A program made the translations under genes and the position numbers. DNA of 64,000 nt from Tupaia tana (lineage: Eukaryota > Chordata > Mammalia > Scandentia > Tupaiidae). Position 1 is the stretch's first letter; the number at the start of each line of letters is the position of its first letter. The stretch spans positions 20,260,779 to 20,324,778 of the forward strand of contig JAKSZU010000005.1 of the NCBI GenBank assembly GCA_026018925.1, read 5' to 3'. The notes beneath the pieces were generated by a model. It did not search any database. It worked only from the letters and a program-made list of their open reading frames with translations, and had not been told where the DNA came from. Shown in pieces: positions 53,895 through 63,910 of this stretch.

Positions 53895-54520
53895 CATATC
53901 CCTCTGATGGTAGCACATAATATTATATTAGAGAGTATTCACCATTCCAAGAATTTTCTTCCACATTACACGAAAGTTGCTGGGAATAACTAGATTTGAT
54001 ACAGACTGGCCTTTTTCTGTGGGAAGGAGAAATGGAGTGGGGTAGGACTGTGATTTGCCTTATGTCACTTGTAGAATCTGTCTTAAGTACAGCCTTGAGC
54101 TGGAACCATAGGTCATTTCCTCTGAACTCTCCATAGAATTCCTTCCATGAATAATGTACCTACCAACTTGGATACAAAAGTCCTTGCGATGGTCCCAGGC
54201 TTGGAGTCTATAGGGGTTGTCTTCCTTGTCCTATCTCCACAATATTCAGGCCCTACCAGACCATGACAACTACTGGCCCTGAAAGCATGTATGTCACCAC
54301 GAATGGACTGTCTTTTGGGTAAGCCCACTGTTTCTTGAGAAGGTTTTCAGAAGCCTGCATAAACTTAAACCAACAAAATGAATTTGTTGGTTTGTTTTGA
54401 GCAGTGATGATCCCCCCAGTGAAATCCTTCTGGACTCTACTGAGCTTAAAAGCAATAGAGGTGTGCTCATTGCTGACCATGGTCCCTCCAGCTTCTTTGG
54501 TGTGAACTCAGAGTGCAGTA
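53895..54520 (-). pseudogene. NME1: Processed NME1-type (nucleoside diphosphate kinase) pseudogene
   Basis: The minus strand reads as an intronless copy of NME1/NME2-type mRNA. Upstream is 'AAGCTGGAGGGACCATGG', matching the NME1 start context. The first frame (54480 down to 54253) has 'FKFMQASENLLKK', nearer NME1 than NME2, and 'SGPVVVMVW', followed by a stop (TAG) where Glu is expected. Frameshifts follow; in another frame 'DSKPGTI' is seen, then 'DFCIQVGRYIIHG', with the catalytic His codon kept at 54147-54149. Sequence below about 54065 resembles the NME1 3' UTR ('AATCTAGTTATTCCCAGCAA'). The active gene phosphorylates nucleoside diphosphates. This copy has stops, several frameshifts and no introns, so it is a dead retrocopy. 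The target duplication and A tail were not located. Confidence 0.85.
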
Positions 54521-54676
54521 ACCAGGACTGGAAAAGCCTTAGGTCTCACATGGTTCCTGACAAAAGCTGTTTAGTATGACTGATGATCTCTGCTCATAGC
54601 TCCCAAAGGACAACCATGGACATTGCACCAATGCTGAGAAGCTGTAAAGTTAATATTCATTTGTGCTGTAATTTCT

Positions 54677-54955
54677 TTTTTTTTTTTCCTTCTTTTTTTT
54701 TTTTGGAGAGGTTTTTATTATAGGGTGTGTGCGCTCGCCAGAAAGACAGAGAGAAACAGAGAGACAGAAAGTGAGAAATCACCCCCCAAGGGGGATGGCC
54801 ACGCTGCAATCCCTTCTCCTCCATTCTCTTTTTGGGATCTTGGGCATGCACGCACACACGCCTGTCATGAGTTTAAGCCACTGGGTCCAGGACTCGAACC
54901 ACGATCGACTACATGGGAGTCCAGTGACATAGCCATTATGCCAACTGCTGGTCGC
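54677..54955 (-). mobile_element. Family A SINE, young, perfect TSD
   Basis: Reverse copy, T-rich tail with a CC break, 'AGGTTTTTATTATAGGGTGT', 'GGACTCGAACCACGATCGAC', ending 'CCAACTGCTGGTCGC'. The perfect 15-bp duplication TGTGCTGTAATTTCT lies at 54662-54676 and 54956-54970. Confidence 0.95.
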
Positions 54956-54974
54956 TGTGCTGTAATTTCTACCA

Positions 54975-57350
54975 AGGACGCAAGCATAAGAATCAGTGAT
55001 ATTTTTGTAGACTCATGTTGGGGTTTCTAAAAGAGCTGCCTTCTAAGTCCATCTAAAAAAGTATTTTATAATAAAAACATGTTTTTAAGTATTTTGATAT
55101 AATGTGAGGTGCTTTGATAGCTGATAAAAATGTCAAGGAAGCTTAGTTGCTTTCAAGGACCTTTTTTTATTCTTCTATACAATTATACACAGGGATATAT
55201 GTAGCTTTTTTCAGAATGCCATTTTTCCATGAGGTTTTTGAAGATTTCCTTATAATTAGGAGGTAATGGAACAACTTTATTGTTGGGTTTAACCTTTACA
55301 TTTACTTAGAGAACAAAGATCACTGTAAAATAAAAGTTCTGCAGAAAAGGCAATGTATTGGTCTCACAAAGCTAGCATAAAATAAGGATCGGGTCCTGGG
55401 GCAGGTAGTCAGGACCACTGGAGACAGGAGCAGATGGGAGACATACAGATTCACTTATTCTAGAAAATGGGGGTCTTTTATGCTAGTACAAAAGGTACAA
55501 TACATGTGAATTGTTCTGAAAGAGTTATATTGAGGAAAAATAAGAGAAGAGGGTCTCACGGGATTGCAGAAAAGACTGGTTTGGGTACAAGTCCATTACC
55601 AGAAGATGTCTGAAGCAAATTATTGACAATAGTGATAATCTGTTCAGCAGGATGTGTGGTCAGTCTAAGGGAGACTTCGAATATAAAATTACTTTTAGAA
55701 ATAATGTCTTGTAGAAGTCAGTTAAGTGGTAAGCAGCAGTCTGGTAAATAACCTCATCTTTCTTTTTTGTCCTTCAGCCTTTAATTTATCATAGAAATCT
55801 CTTCTCTGGATAAATTTATCTGTTTATTTAATTAGGAGAAAGGCCATCATCATTATTGTCATCATTACCATTGCCATCACTGTCTTCAAGAAATTATATA
55901 GGGACTCAGTAGCAAGATAGCCAATGAGAATCACTCATCTCCTTTCCAATCAAGCTATAAAATAATAATTTCTTAGACACACTTCTACTGAAAATTCTAA
56001 GGAAAAAACACTTGAAATCGCAAAGTACTCATCATGACTTTTCTGAAACATGGCAACTTGAAGAAACAGCATAGAAAAAACATCAAAGTACACAGCCAGC
56101 TTAGACTGGCAGGCTGAAATCAGTGTACAATCCCTATCCTGGGAAAGGCCGAGTGAGAAATCCCTAGAAACCTCTGATACTTCTGGGGATGGCAGTCACA
56201 GCTTCCTAGGAGTACAGTACTCTATACAGGCCTGGAGATTCTGAAGAGTATCTCTTGAGATTCAGAGGGTTGCATAAATTCAGGGAAGGATCTTGCCCAG
56301 GCTTACCCCAAGTCATAGGACCTAAGCAGGTGCAGAGTAGCATCCTTTTGAGAACTGAGCAAATGTTGAAGGGAAACCTGTCCCAATGAATAAATTGGAT
56401 CAGTCCTGTAAATCCACTGAATTTCTGCCAGGCCTGTATGGGTAGCTTCAGTGGCTACCCTATAGATTGTAGGGCTCTGACCCCAGTATCCAAGCCCATA
56501 CATTACACACTGTAGAATAAAGATGAACCAGCACAGTGAGATGATTTCTCCAAAGAATAAAAGGTGGAATATGGCCAGACTCTCCTCCCTTACCACAGAA
56601 CACTGAGGAAACGGGTCATTTCCTCCATCATTTGCCCTACCCATTTGACTGGTAGGCCTGCACTCACACTCCCCTGCCCCAGATTCAAAAATACATGAAC
56701 AGCTCCCTGACTCCTATGTTGCCATTAGTTGTGAAACATCTTGGTAATCTCCCTAAATTATGTTAGAGTAGGGGAGGAAAAAGGGTGGTTGACAGAGAGG
56801 AGGGTACTAAGGATTACCATACCTAGGTGGAAAGGAGGAAATAGGGTCATGGTAGGGAGACCTGTTCAGAACTCCCTTGTACATCTGCTCACACCACAGA
56901 GTCCTCCCTCATGAATTTGTGGTACCCACTTGCCTGTACCATGGAGCTCCTATTCACTTGCTAAACACTATGGAGCTCCTCACAGAACCCTCCCTTCCCC
57001 TCTCTACCAATTACAGCCAGTCCTTCCTTCCTACAATGAACCACCTGCAGGAAGGGCCAAGGGTGTGGAGAGACTAAGGACTTGGATAGACAGATTTACC
57101 CACTTCCAGGGAGTACCCACAAATGGTGAAGTCAACAACTAGCCATTCTCTGAGTCACATAGCTCTTTACTCATTACCCAAATTCTTCTTGTAAGCAATT
57201 AATTCAAGAGAGAGGATATTACTTACTTTAGGTAGGTATCTCCACTCAGATACCTTGCTTGGAGGAGGATCTTATGCCCCACACATGGTTTTAGAACTCA
57301 AAAAACCACCCCACAAGGCGAATTTGTCAATGGCATCCATACTTTCTACA
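54975..57350. other. Long unassigned block
   Basis: A diffuse scrap at 55205-55255 ('TTTTTCCATGAGGTTTTTGA') resembles a Hsmar2-like end. 56090-57340 is GC-richer than its surroundings, has a different texture and holds a 113-codon minus frame (56303-56644) without any domain I recognise. An old ERV interior or LTR is possible but I cannot name it. Confidence 0.4.
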
Positions 57351-57365
57351 GTAAGAAGTGAGTAT

Positions 57366-57606
57366 GGGACCAGCAGTTGCCGTAATGGCTATGTCGCTAG
57401 ACTACCAGTAGTTGACCGTGGTTTGAGTACCAGGCCTGGTGGCTAAAACACACGCCAGGTGCACATGTGTGCATTCCCAAGATCCCAAGAGAGAATAGAG
57501 GAGAAGGGATTGCAGTTTGGCCATCCCCCCTGGGGGGAGATTTCTTGCTTTCTGTCTCTCTGTCTCTCTGGTGAGTGCACATGCCCTACAGCAAAAACCT
57601 CTCCAA
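57366..57606 (+). mobile_element. Family A SINE with microsatellite tail
   Basis: Full-length copy 'GGGACCAGCAGTTGCCGTAA' to 'CCTACAGCAAAAACCTCTCC'. Its A tail is replaced by the GAA/GGA repeat that follows. No clear target duplication. Confidence 0.9.
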
Positions 57607-57674
57607 AGAAGAAGAAGAAGAAGAAGAAGAAGGAGGAGGAGGAGGAGGAGGAGGAGGAGGAGGAGGAGGAGGAG
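57607..57674. repeat. (GAA)n(GGA)n microsatellite
   Basis: About 8 GAA units then about 14 GGA units at the SINE tail. It produces long Arg, Glu or Leu/Ser/Pro tracts in overlapping frames, which are not genes. Confidence 0.97.
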
Positions 57675-58093
57675 CGTGTATGCTATTAGATGCATAAATA
57701 CAAGGACCCAATAAATAAGGAAAAAAAAAAAAGAAATATTTGTCCTCCAAAAGAACATGCCAACTTCCCACTAATAATAAATAAAATGCAGGAAATCAAA
57801 GAAATGTCACAGTTGAATTTCAAAATATTATTTATTTTACATTCAATCTCTGTGTATCATTACAGCATACCAAATAAATTTTCCCATCATGAATACACTG
57901 TATATTGGTCCAGTCAAAGATATTACCATGTATATTATCATCAACTGATAATTTTCCATTTTTTGTCCCTTCAATGTTTTCCTTCTTTTACCTTTGATTT
58001 CATCCCTCTCAGCTTCCCCTATTTTCCATCCTCCTCCCCCCACTGTCTCTAGTATCCACTATTGCTCTTCATTCCTGTATACTTTCCAATCTT

Positions 58094-58288
58094 TCAGTTT
58101 CTGCCATCGAGTGCAGGCATTCGGTATCTATTGAGTGGGGACATACAATGCCTCTCTTTCATAGTCTGGCTTGCTTGGCTTAGATGTAAATCTTCCATAT
58201 TCGTCCACTTTCTATCAGATGTCAGGGTCCTATTGTTTGTTTTTTTTTCTGTATGACTGAGTAGTATTCTGATGTGCGTATGTGCCAC
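58094..58288 (-). pseudogene. L1 ORF2p last segment
   Basis: The minus strand encodes 'DRKWTNMEDLHLSQASQTMK' and 'YRMPALDGRN', the same terminal segment as the sense copy at 31078-31422 ('DRKWTNMEDLLLSKASQAMK'). It confirms that the two L1s belong to related lineages. Confidence 0.85.
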
Positions 58289-58599
58289 AGTTTTTTAAAT
58301 ACGTTTATCTGTGGACGTTTGCATTGGTTCCATGTCTTGGCAATTGTGAATAATGCTGCAATAAACATAAATGTGCAAGTGTTTTTCTGACTGAGTTCAT
58401 TCCTATTCTTTGGGTAGATACACAGGAATGGAATTATTGGATATGGTAGTTCTATTTGTATGTCTTTGAGGAATCTCTATATCATTCTCTACAGTCGTTG
58501 TACTAATTTACATTATCAGCAATAGTATAGGAGAGCTCTCTATTCTCCAAGCCTCACCAGCATATATCATTCTTTATTTTTTTAATCTTAGCTATTTTG

Positions 58600-58861
58600 G
58601 GGACCAGCAGTTGGCATAATGGCTATGTCATTGGACTTCCATGTAAGCCACCTGGACCCAGTGGCTTAAACTCACACTGGGTGCATGTGCATGCGTACTC
58701 AAGATTCTGAGAGGAGAATGGAGAAGAGATTGAGGTATGGCCATCCTCCCAGGGGGCGATTTCTCGCTTTCTGTCTCTCTCTGTCTTTCTGGCTAGCGAA
58801 CACACCCTATAGCAAAATCTTATAAAAAAAAAACAAAAACAAAAACAAAAACAAAAACAAA
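58600..58861 (+). mobile_element. Family A SINE in L1
   Basis: Plus copy lacking the B box region: 'CATGTAAGCCACCTGGACCC' joins directly, so about 25 bp around GACCGCGGTTCGAGTCCC are gone. The tail is (CAAAA)n. The 13-bp duplication CTTAGCTATTTTG lies at 58587-58599 and 58862-58874, and the L1 text continues across it. Confidence 0.93.
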
Positions 58862-60358
58862 CTTAGCTATTTTGAATGGGGTTAGATGGTGCTATCTCAT
58901 TGTGGTTTGGATTTACATCTCCTTTATGACAAGTGATGTTACATAGTTTTTCATATGCTTTTTAGCTAAAAGGAGCTTGTTTGTATGTTTTCCTTAGTAA
59001 GCTGTCTGTACATCTCACTTGCCCATCATTTAACTGATGCTTTATTTGGGGGGGGGGGTAACTCTTTGAATTTCCTGTATATTTCGGTTATCAGTCCCTT
59101 ACCTGAGGCATAATTTGCAAATATATTCTCCCATTCCAAGTGTTATCTATTCACTCTAATTAATAATTATTTTGCTGTGCAGACACATATTAACCTGATA
59201 TTATCCCACTTGTCTATTTTGGGGATTATTGCCTGTGCTTTGGAGGTCTTATTTAAGGATTATTTGCCTACTCTGATGTCTTCAAGAGTTTCCACCAGTA
59301 GTTTCATAGTTTGAGATCTTAGATCTAAACCTTTGATTGATTTTGAGTTGATTTTTGTTGTTGGTGTGAGATAGGGTTCTGTTTCATTTTTCTACAGGTG
59401 GACACCCAGTTTTTCCAGCACTATTTGCTAAAGAGGTTTTGTGGTTGTTGGGTGGAAGGTGTTATAGATGTCTACCAAGCCATTTGATTTATGGTATTGT
59501 TTATATCCTCTTTGCTTATTTTTTGTCTAGATGATCTGTCTAAAGGAGATATGATGTGTTGAGATCCACAACAATTAGTGTGTTGCAGTCTATCTCTTCT
59601 TTTAGATCTAGTAGTCTTCATGTATTTGGGGGATCCCAGGTGGGATTCATGGATATTTATAAGTTTTATGTCCTCTTGGTGAATTAGCCCTTTTAGTACT
59701 ATGTAATGGGCTTCCTTGTCTCTTCTTACAGTTTTGTCTTAAAACCTAATTTGTCCGAAATCAGTATCACATTTGCAGCTTTTTTGGGTATCCATTTGCA
59801 TGGAATACCTTTTTCCAGCCCTTCATCTTCGGTCTATGTATATCTTTATTCATAAGGTGTGTTTCTTGTAGGCAGCAGATAGAGGGTTTCTGGTTTTTTA
59901 GGCAGTGTGTGTCTCTTGATTGGAGAATTTAATCCATTATCATACAATGTTATTATTGATCTTTGTGGACTTGTCCCTGCCATTGTGTTAGCCACTTTCT
60001 GTTTTTTTTTTTTTCCCCCTCCTTTTCTTATTTCTGTTTGTCTCTTTTTAGTTTTCTTGATACAGTGCTCCCTTCAGTATTTCTTAAAGAGCTGGTCTAG
60101 TGTTGGTAAATTCTTTCAGGTTTTGCTTAGCTGAGAAAGTTTTTATCTTTTTTTTTCCCATTTGATAAATAATCTTGCTAGGTATAATATTCTTGGTTGA
60201 TACTATTTTTGTTTTAGTATTTTAAATATGTCTTCCCATTCTTTTCTTGCCTGCATTTTGTAAGTTGAGAGGTCTGATTGATGTGAACCTAACAGGATAA
60301 ACTTTGCAAGTGACTGACATTTCTCTCTTGCCATTTTTAGAATTTTTGTCTGTGATTT

Positions 60359-60635
60359 ATTTTATTTTAATTTTAAAATTTTGTAGAGGTTTTTGACTTA
60401 GGGTGTGTAGCTCACCAGAGAAAAAGAGAGACAGAGGCAGTGATAAGGAAAGTGAGAAATCATCTCCTAGGGGAGATGGCTATGCTGCAATCCCTTCTCC
60501 ATTTTCCTCCTGGGATCTTGGGTATGCAAGCACACAGGCCCAGTGTGAGTTTCAAGCCACTAGGTCTGGGACTTGAACTGTAGTTGGCCATGTGGGAGTC
60601 CAGTAACATAACCGCTACAAGATCTGCTGGTCCTC
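60359..60635 (-). mobile_element. Family A SINE in L1
   Basis: Reverse copy 'AGAGGTTTTTGACTTAGGGT' to 'CAAGATCTGCTGGTCC'. The target duplication TGTCTGTGATTT lies at 60347-60358 and 60636-60647. Confidence 0.93.
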
Positions 60636-61635
60636 TGTCTGTGATTTTGAATATTCTGGCTATGATGTGCTGTGGAGAGTCTTCTGTTAATTAAAAAAAA
60701 TTTTTTTTTATTTCTTGGATCTGGATGTCTGAATGTTTCTTTAGATTTGGAAAGTTTTCTGCAAGTATTTCATGGAATGATCCTCTATACCCTTGCCTGA
60801 TTTTTCACCTTCTGGAATACCTATTATTTGGATATTTGGGTGTTCAATGGTGTCTAGTATTTCTCATATGTTGCCTTCATTTTTGGGGGGGAGGTATTTT
60901 TTTTCATTCTTTTTGGTGGTTTTACCTAAGCCAGAAATTTTGTCCTCCAGATCAGAGATTCTATCATCTGTATGGTCTAATTGGTTATTAAATACTCTTA
61001 AGGGAGGTTTTGATTTCCTACATTACAGTCTTTATCTCTAAAAGTTCTGTTTGATTCTTTTTATGTTGTCTCTCTCCTCCTACAAGTCCTGAAAGAACTT
61101 CCTCATCTCCAGGGGCTCATCTCTTTTCCCTTGCATCTCATTGAGTTTTTAAAAAAATTATTTTATTTTTCTTCTTATTATTATTTTTAAACATTCAATT
61201 GCTATACATCATTTGGCTTGTGAAGAGAATTTGTCCAACATGAAATACATCTCAAACCAGTCCAGTTGAGAATACTATACACATTATCATCAATAGGTAA
61301 TAAACCATTTCTGTGTCCCACAATGTCTTGCCTCTCTATTTTTCTCCCTGATTTCCTTCCTTATACTCTTCCCTTCTCCCACCCTCTTTCCACAATGTTT
61401 CCTGCATCCATATCTATTTTCACCGTTTTAATGCCCTCCAATATTTCAGTCTCTACCATAAAGTGTAGACAGTAAATATTAATTGGAGACATACAATATT
61501 GCTTGCTTCACTCAGCAATAAATCTTCCACGTTTGACCACTTTCTATCAAATGCAAAATCTTGTTGTTTTTGTTTTATGGCTGAATAATATTCCATAGAG
61601 TATATGTGACACACTTTTTCATTCCATTCATCTGT

Positions 61636-61836
61636 TTATGGACATTTGGGTTGGTTCCATGTCTTAGCCATCGTGAATAATGCTGCAATAAACATTGATG
61701 TGCAAGTGCTTTTCTGACTGAGCATTCTCCTGTCCTTTGGGTAGATACCCAGGTGTGGGATCACTGGATTATATGGTAATTCTATCTGTATGTCTTTGAG
61801 GAACTTCCATATTGTTTTCCACAGTGGCTGGATCAA
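61636..61836 (-). pseudogene. L1 ORF2p C-terminal fragment
   Basis: The minus strand encodes 'MIQPLWKTIWKFLKD', 'PHLGIYPKDRRML' and 'FIAALFTMAKTWNQPKCP', the ORF2p C-terminal block. It lies upstream, in L1 order, of the same region in the 31-kb copy and overlaps it. Confidence 0.9.
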
Positions 61837-62098
61837 CTTACATTCCCACTGGCAGTGTAGAAGAGTTCTCCTTTCACCACAATCCCATCAAAACTTTTAA
61901 TTTTTTGTATTTTTAACCTTTGCCATTCGGACAAGAGTTAGGTGGCATCTCAGTGTGATTTTAACCTGTATCTCCCTTACAATGAGGAATGTTGAGCATT
62001 TTTTCATATGTTTTTTTGGCTGTTCATATGTCTTTCTTAGGGAGCTTTTTGTTCAGTTAATTTTCCCATCTTTTAATTGGGTTAATCATGGTTTCTTT

Positions 62099-62099
62099 A

Positions 62100-62136
<37 letters not shown>
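62099..62136. repeat. (TTA)n microsatellite
   Basis: About 12 ATT units inside the L1. Confidence 0.95.
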
Positions 62137-62350
62137 TTGGAGGGGGTTAAGTCACTTGGGTTTCCTGTGTATTCTGGTTATCAGTCCCTTATCTGAGACA
62201 TAGTTTACAAAAATATTCTCACATTCCAAGGGTTTTCTATTCACACTAGTTACTGTATTTTTTGCTGTGCACAAATTTCTTAATCTGATGTAATCTCATT
62301 TGTCTATTTTGGGGTTATTGCCTGTACTTTGGGAATCTTATTTAAGAAGT

Positions 62351-62573
62351 CTTTGCCTATTATTTGGACATTAGGTATTCAATGGTGTCTAGTATTTCCC
62401 AAATGCTGCCCTCATTTTTTGTGGGGGTGTGTTTTTTCATTCTCTTTGGTAGAAATTTCTAAGTCAGAAATTTTGTCTTCCAGATCAGAGATTCTATCTT
62501 CTGTGTGGTTTAATTAGTTATTAATACTTTTAAGAGAGGTTTTGATTTCCTGCATTATAGTCTTTATCTTTAA
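62351..62573 (-). mobile_element. Misplaced L1 5'-region fragment inside L1 ORF2
   Basis: This block aligns with 60828-61045 of the neighbouring L1: 'TATTCAATGGTGTCTAGTAT', 'CCAGATCAGAGATTCTATCT', 'AGAGAGGTTTTGATTTCCTG'. On both sides the text is ORF2 of the host L1 ('GAAGTCTTTGCCTAT' and 'TTTTCCATCAGTAGTTTTAT'), which should be contiguous. The orientation matches. Confidence 0.75.
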
Positions 62574-62587
62574 AAGTATGTCTCCCA

Positions 62588-62855
62588 GGGACCGGCAGAT
62601 AGTGTAATGGCTACATCGCTGAACTCCCATGTAGTCGACTGTGGTTTGAGTCCCGGACCCGGTGGCTTAAACTCATGCTGGGTAGGTGTGTGTACATGCC
62701 CAAGATCCCGTGAGGAGAATGGAGGAGAAAGGACTGTGGCATGGCCATCCTCCCTGGGGGTTGATTTCTCACTTTCTGTCTCTTTATCTCTCTCTGTCTT
62801 TCTGGTGAGTGCTCGCATCCTATAGCAATAAAACCTCTCAAAAGAAAAAAAAAAT
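62588..62855 (+). mobile_element. Family A SINE in L1
   Basis: 'GGGACCGGCAGATAGTGTAA' head, 'GTGGTTTGAGTCCCGG' B box, full body, 'ATCCTATAGCAATAAAACCT' end and A tail. The flanks GTATGTCTCCCA and GTATGTTTCCCCA are the target duplication. Confidence 0.92.
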
Positions 62856-63368
62856 ATGTATGTTTCCCCAGTGTTTTCCATCAGTAGTTTTATAGTTTGA
62901 GGCCTTAGGTTCAGATCTTTGATCCATATTGAGTTGATTTTTGTTAAATGATGAAAGATGGAAATCCAGTTTTATTTTTCATCTTTCTGCAGGTGGATAC
63001 CAGTTTTTCAAGCACCTTTTTCTAAAGAGGTTTCCCTTTTCCCACTGGATTGACTGGTACCCTTTGTCAAATATCAGATGGTTGTACATTTATTTCTGGG
63101 GTCTTTATTCTATAACATTGGTATACCTATATGTTTTTTATTTTCCAATACTATGCTGTTTTGATTATCATAGCTTGATAGTATATTTTGGGCTCAGGAA
63201 GTGAGATGCTACCTACTTCACTCTTCTTGCACTGGATTGCTTTAACAATACAAGGTCATTTATGATTCAGACAAATTCTATGATATTCTATGATTGTCTT
63301 TTTTAGATCTGTGAATAAGTAAATATTGGGATTTCATTAAATATGTAGATTGATTTGGGTAGAATTTC

Positions 63369-63520
63369 TTTTTTTTTTTTTTTTTTTTTGGTATAATTGA
63401 TCACCCCCCAGGGGGGATGGTCACGCCGCAATCCCTTCTCCTCCATTCTCCTCTTTCATGTAAGCCACCGGGTACCGCGGTGTATGGGATCCAGCGACAT
63501 GATTACACTTGCTGGTTCCC
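63369..63520 (-). mobile_element. Family A SINE riddled with internal deletions
   Basis: The reverse copy keeps near-perfect blocks ('CACCCCCCAGGGGGGATGGT', 'CACGCCGCAATCCCTTCTCC', 'TCCAGCGACAT', 'GCTGGTTCC'). It lacks the GAGA-rich part, the CG/GT part, most of the B box and more. The target duplication TAGAATTTC lies at 63360-63368 and 63521-63529. Confidence 0.88.
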
Positions 63521-63670
63521 TAGAATTTCATTTTGATTATATTAATTCTTCCAATTTAGAAATATGGGATGTCCTTCCACTTTTTTGTGTCCTTTTCAAT
63601 ATCTTTTTAAAGATTTTCATAGTTTTATTTGTAAAGATCTCTTTGACTTCCTTAGTTGGTTTATCCCTAG

Positions 63671-63910
63671 CTATCTTACATGTTTTGTGGCAATAGTAAA
63701 AGGGATTTTTTCCTTCAATTCTACCTTGGTCAACTTGTTAGTATATAGAAATTCTATAGATTTTTGGATGTTCATTTTGTATCCTGCCACTTGACTGTAT
63801 TCATTTATTACTTTGATAAGTTTTTTCATGGAAACCTTTGGGTCTTCTAAGTATGCCATCATGCCATCTGCAAATAAAGATATTTTCAACTCTTCTTTGC
63901 CTATATGCAT
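63671..63910 (-). pseudogene. L1 ORF2p reverse-transcriptase palm fragment
   Basis: A 79-codon minus-strand stretch. 'LKISLFADGMMAYLED' is the palm motif C region; the usual FADD reads FADG here (63863-63874), so the second catalytic Asp is lost. 'YKMNIQKSIEFLYTNK' and 'IPFTIATKHVRYLG'-type sequence follow. It cannot be active. Confidence 0.88.

Larger units (their letters stand above)
57800..61145 (-). mobile_element. Antisense L1 with ORF2 deletion and 5' region
   Basis: From low to high coordinates: 3' UTR end, polypurine tract (58020-58045 complement), ORF2 C-terminus, and mid ORF2 to about 59430. There the sequence jumps to the endonuclease part of ORF2 ('GATGTCTACCAAGCC') and continues through the inter-ORF/ORF1-side region to about 61140. 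An estimated 1.5-2 kb of central ORF2 is missing. It contains SINEs at 58600 and 60359. Confidence 0.82.

Noticed and set aside
56303-56644. 113-codon minus-strand open frame as a gene
   Set aside because: No recognisable domain or exon structure. It lies in a block that looks like an unassigned old repeat and is kept only as a finding.
57402-57758. 118-codon frame with a long leucine tract and overlapping Arg- and Glu-rich frames
   Set aside because: Produced by the (GAA)n(GGA)n repeat and the SINE body.
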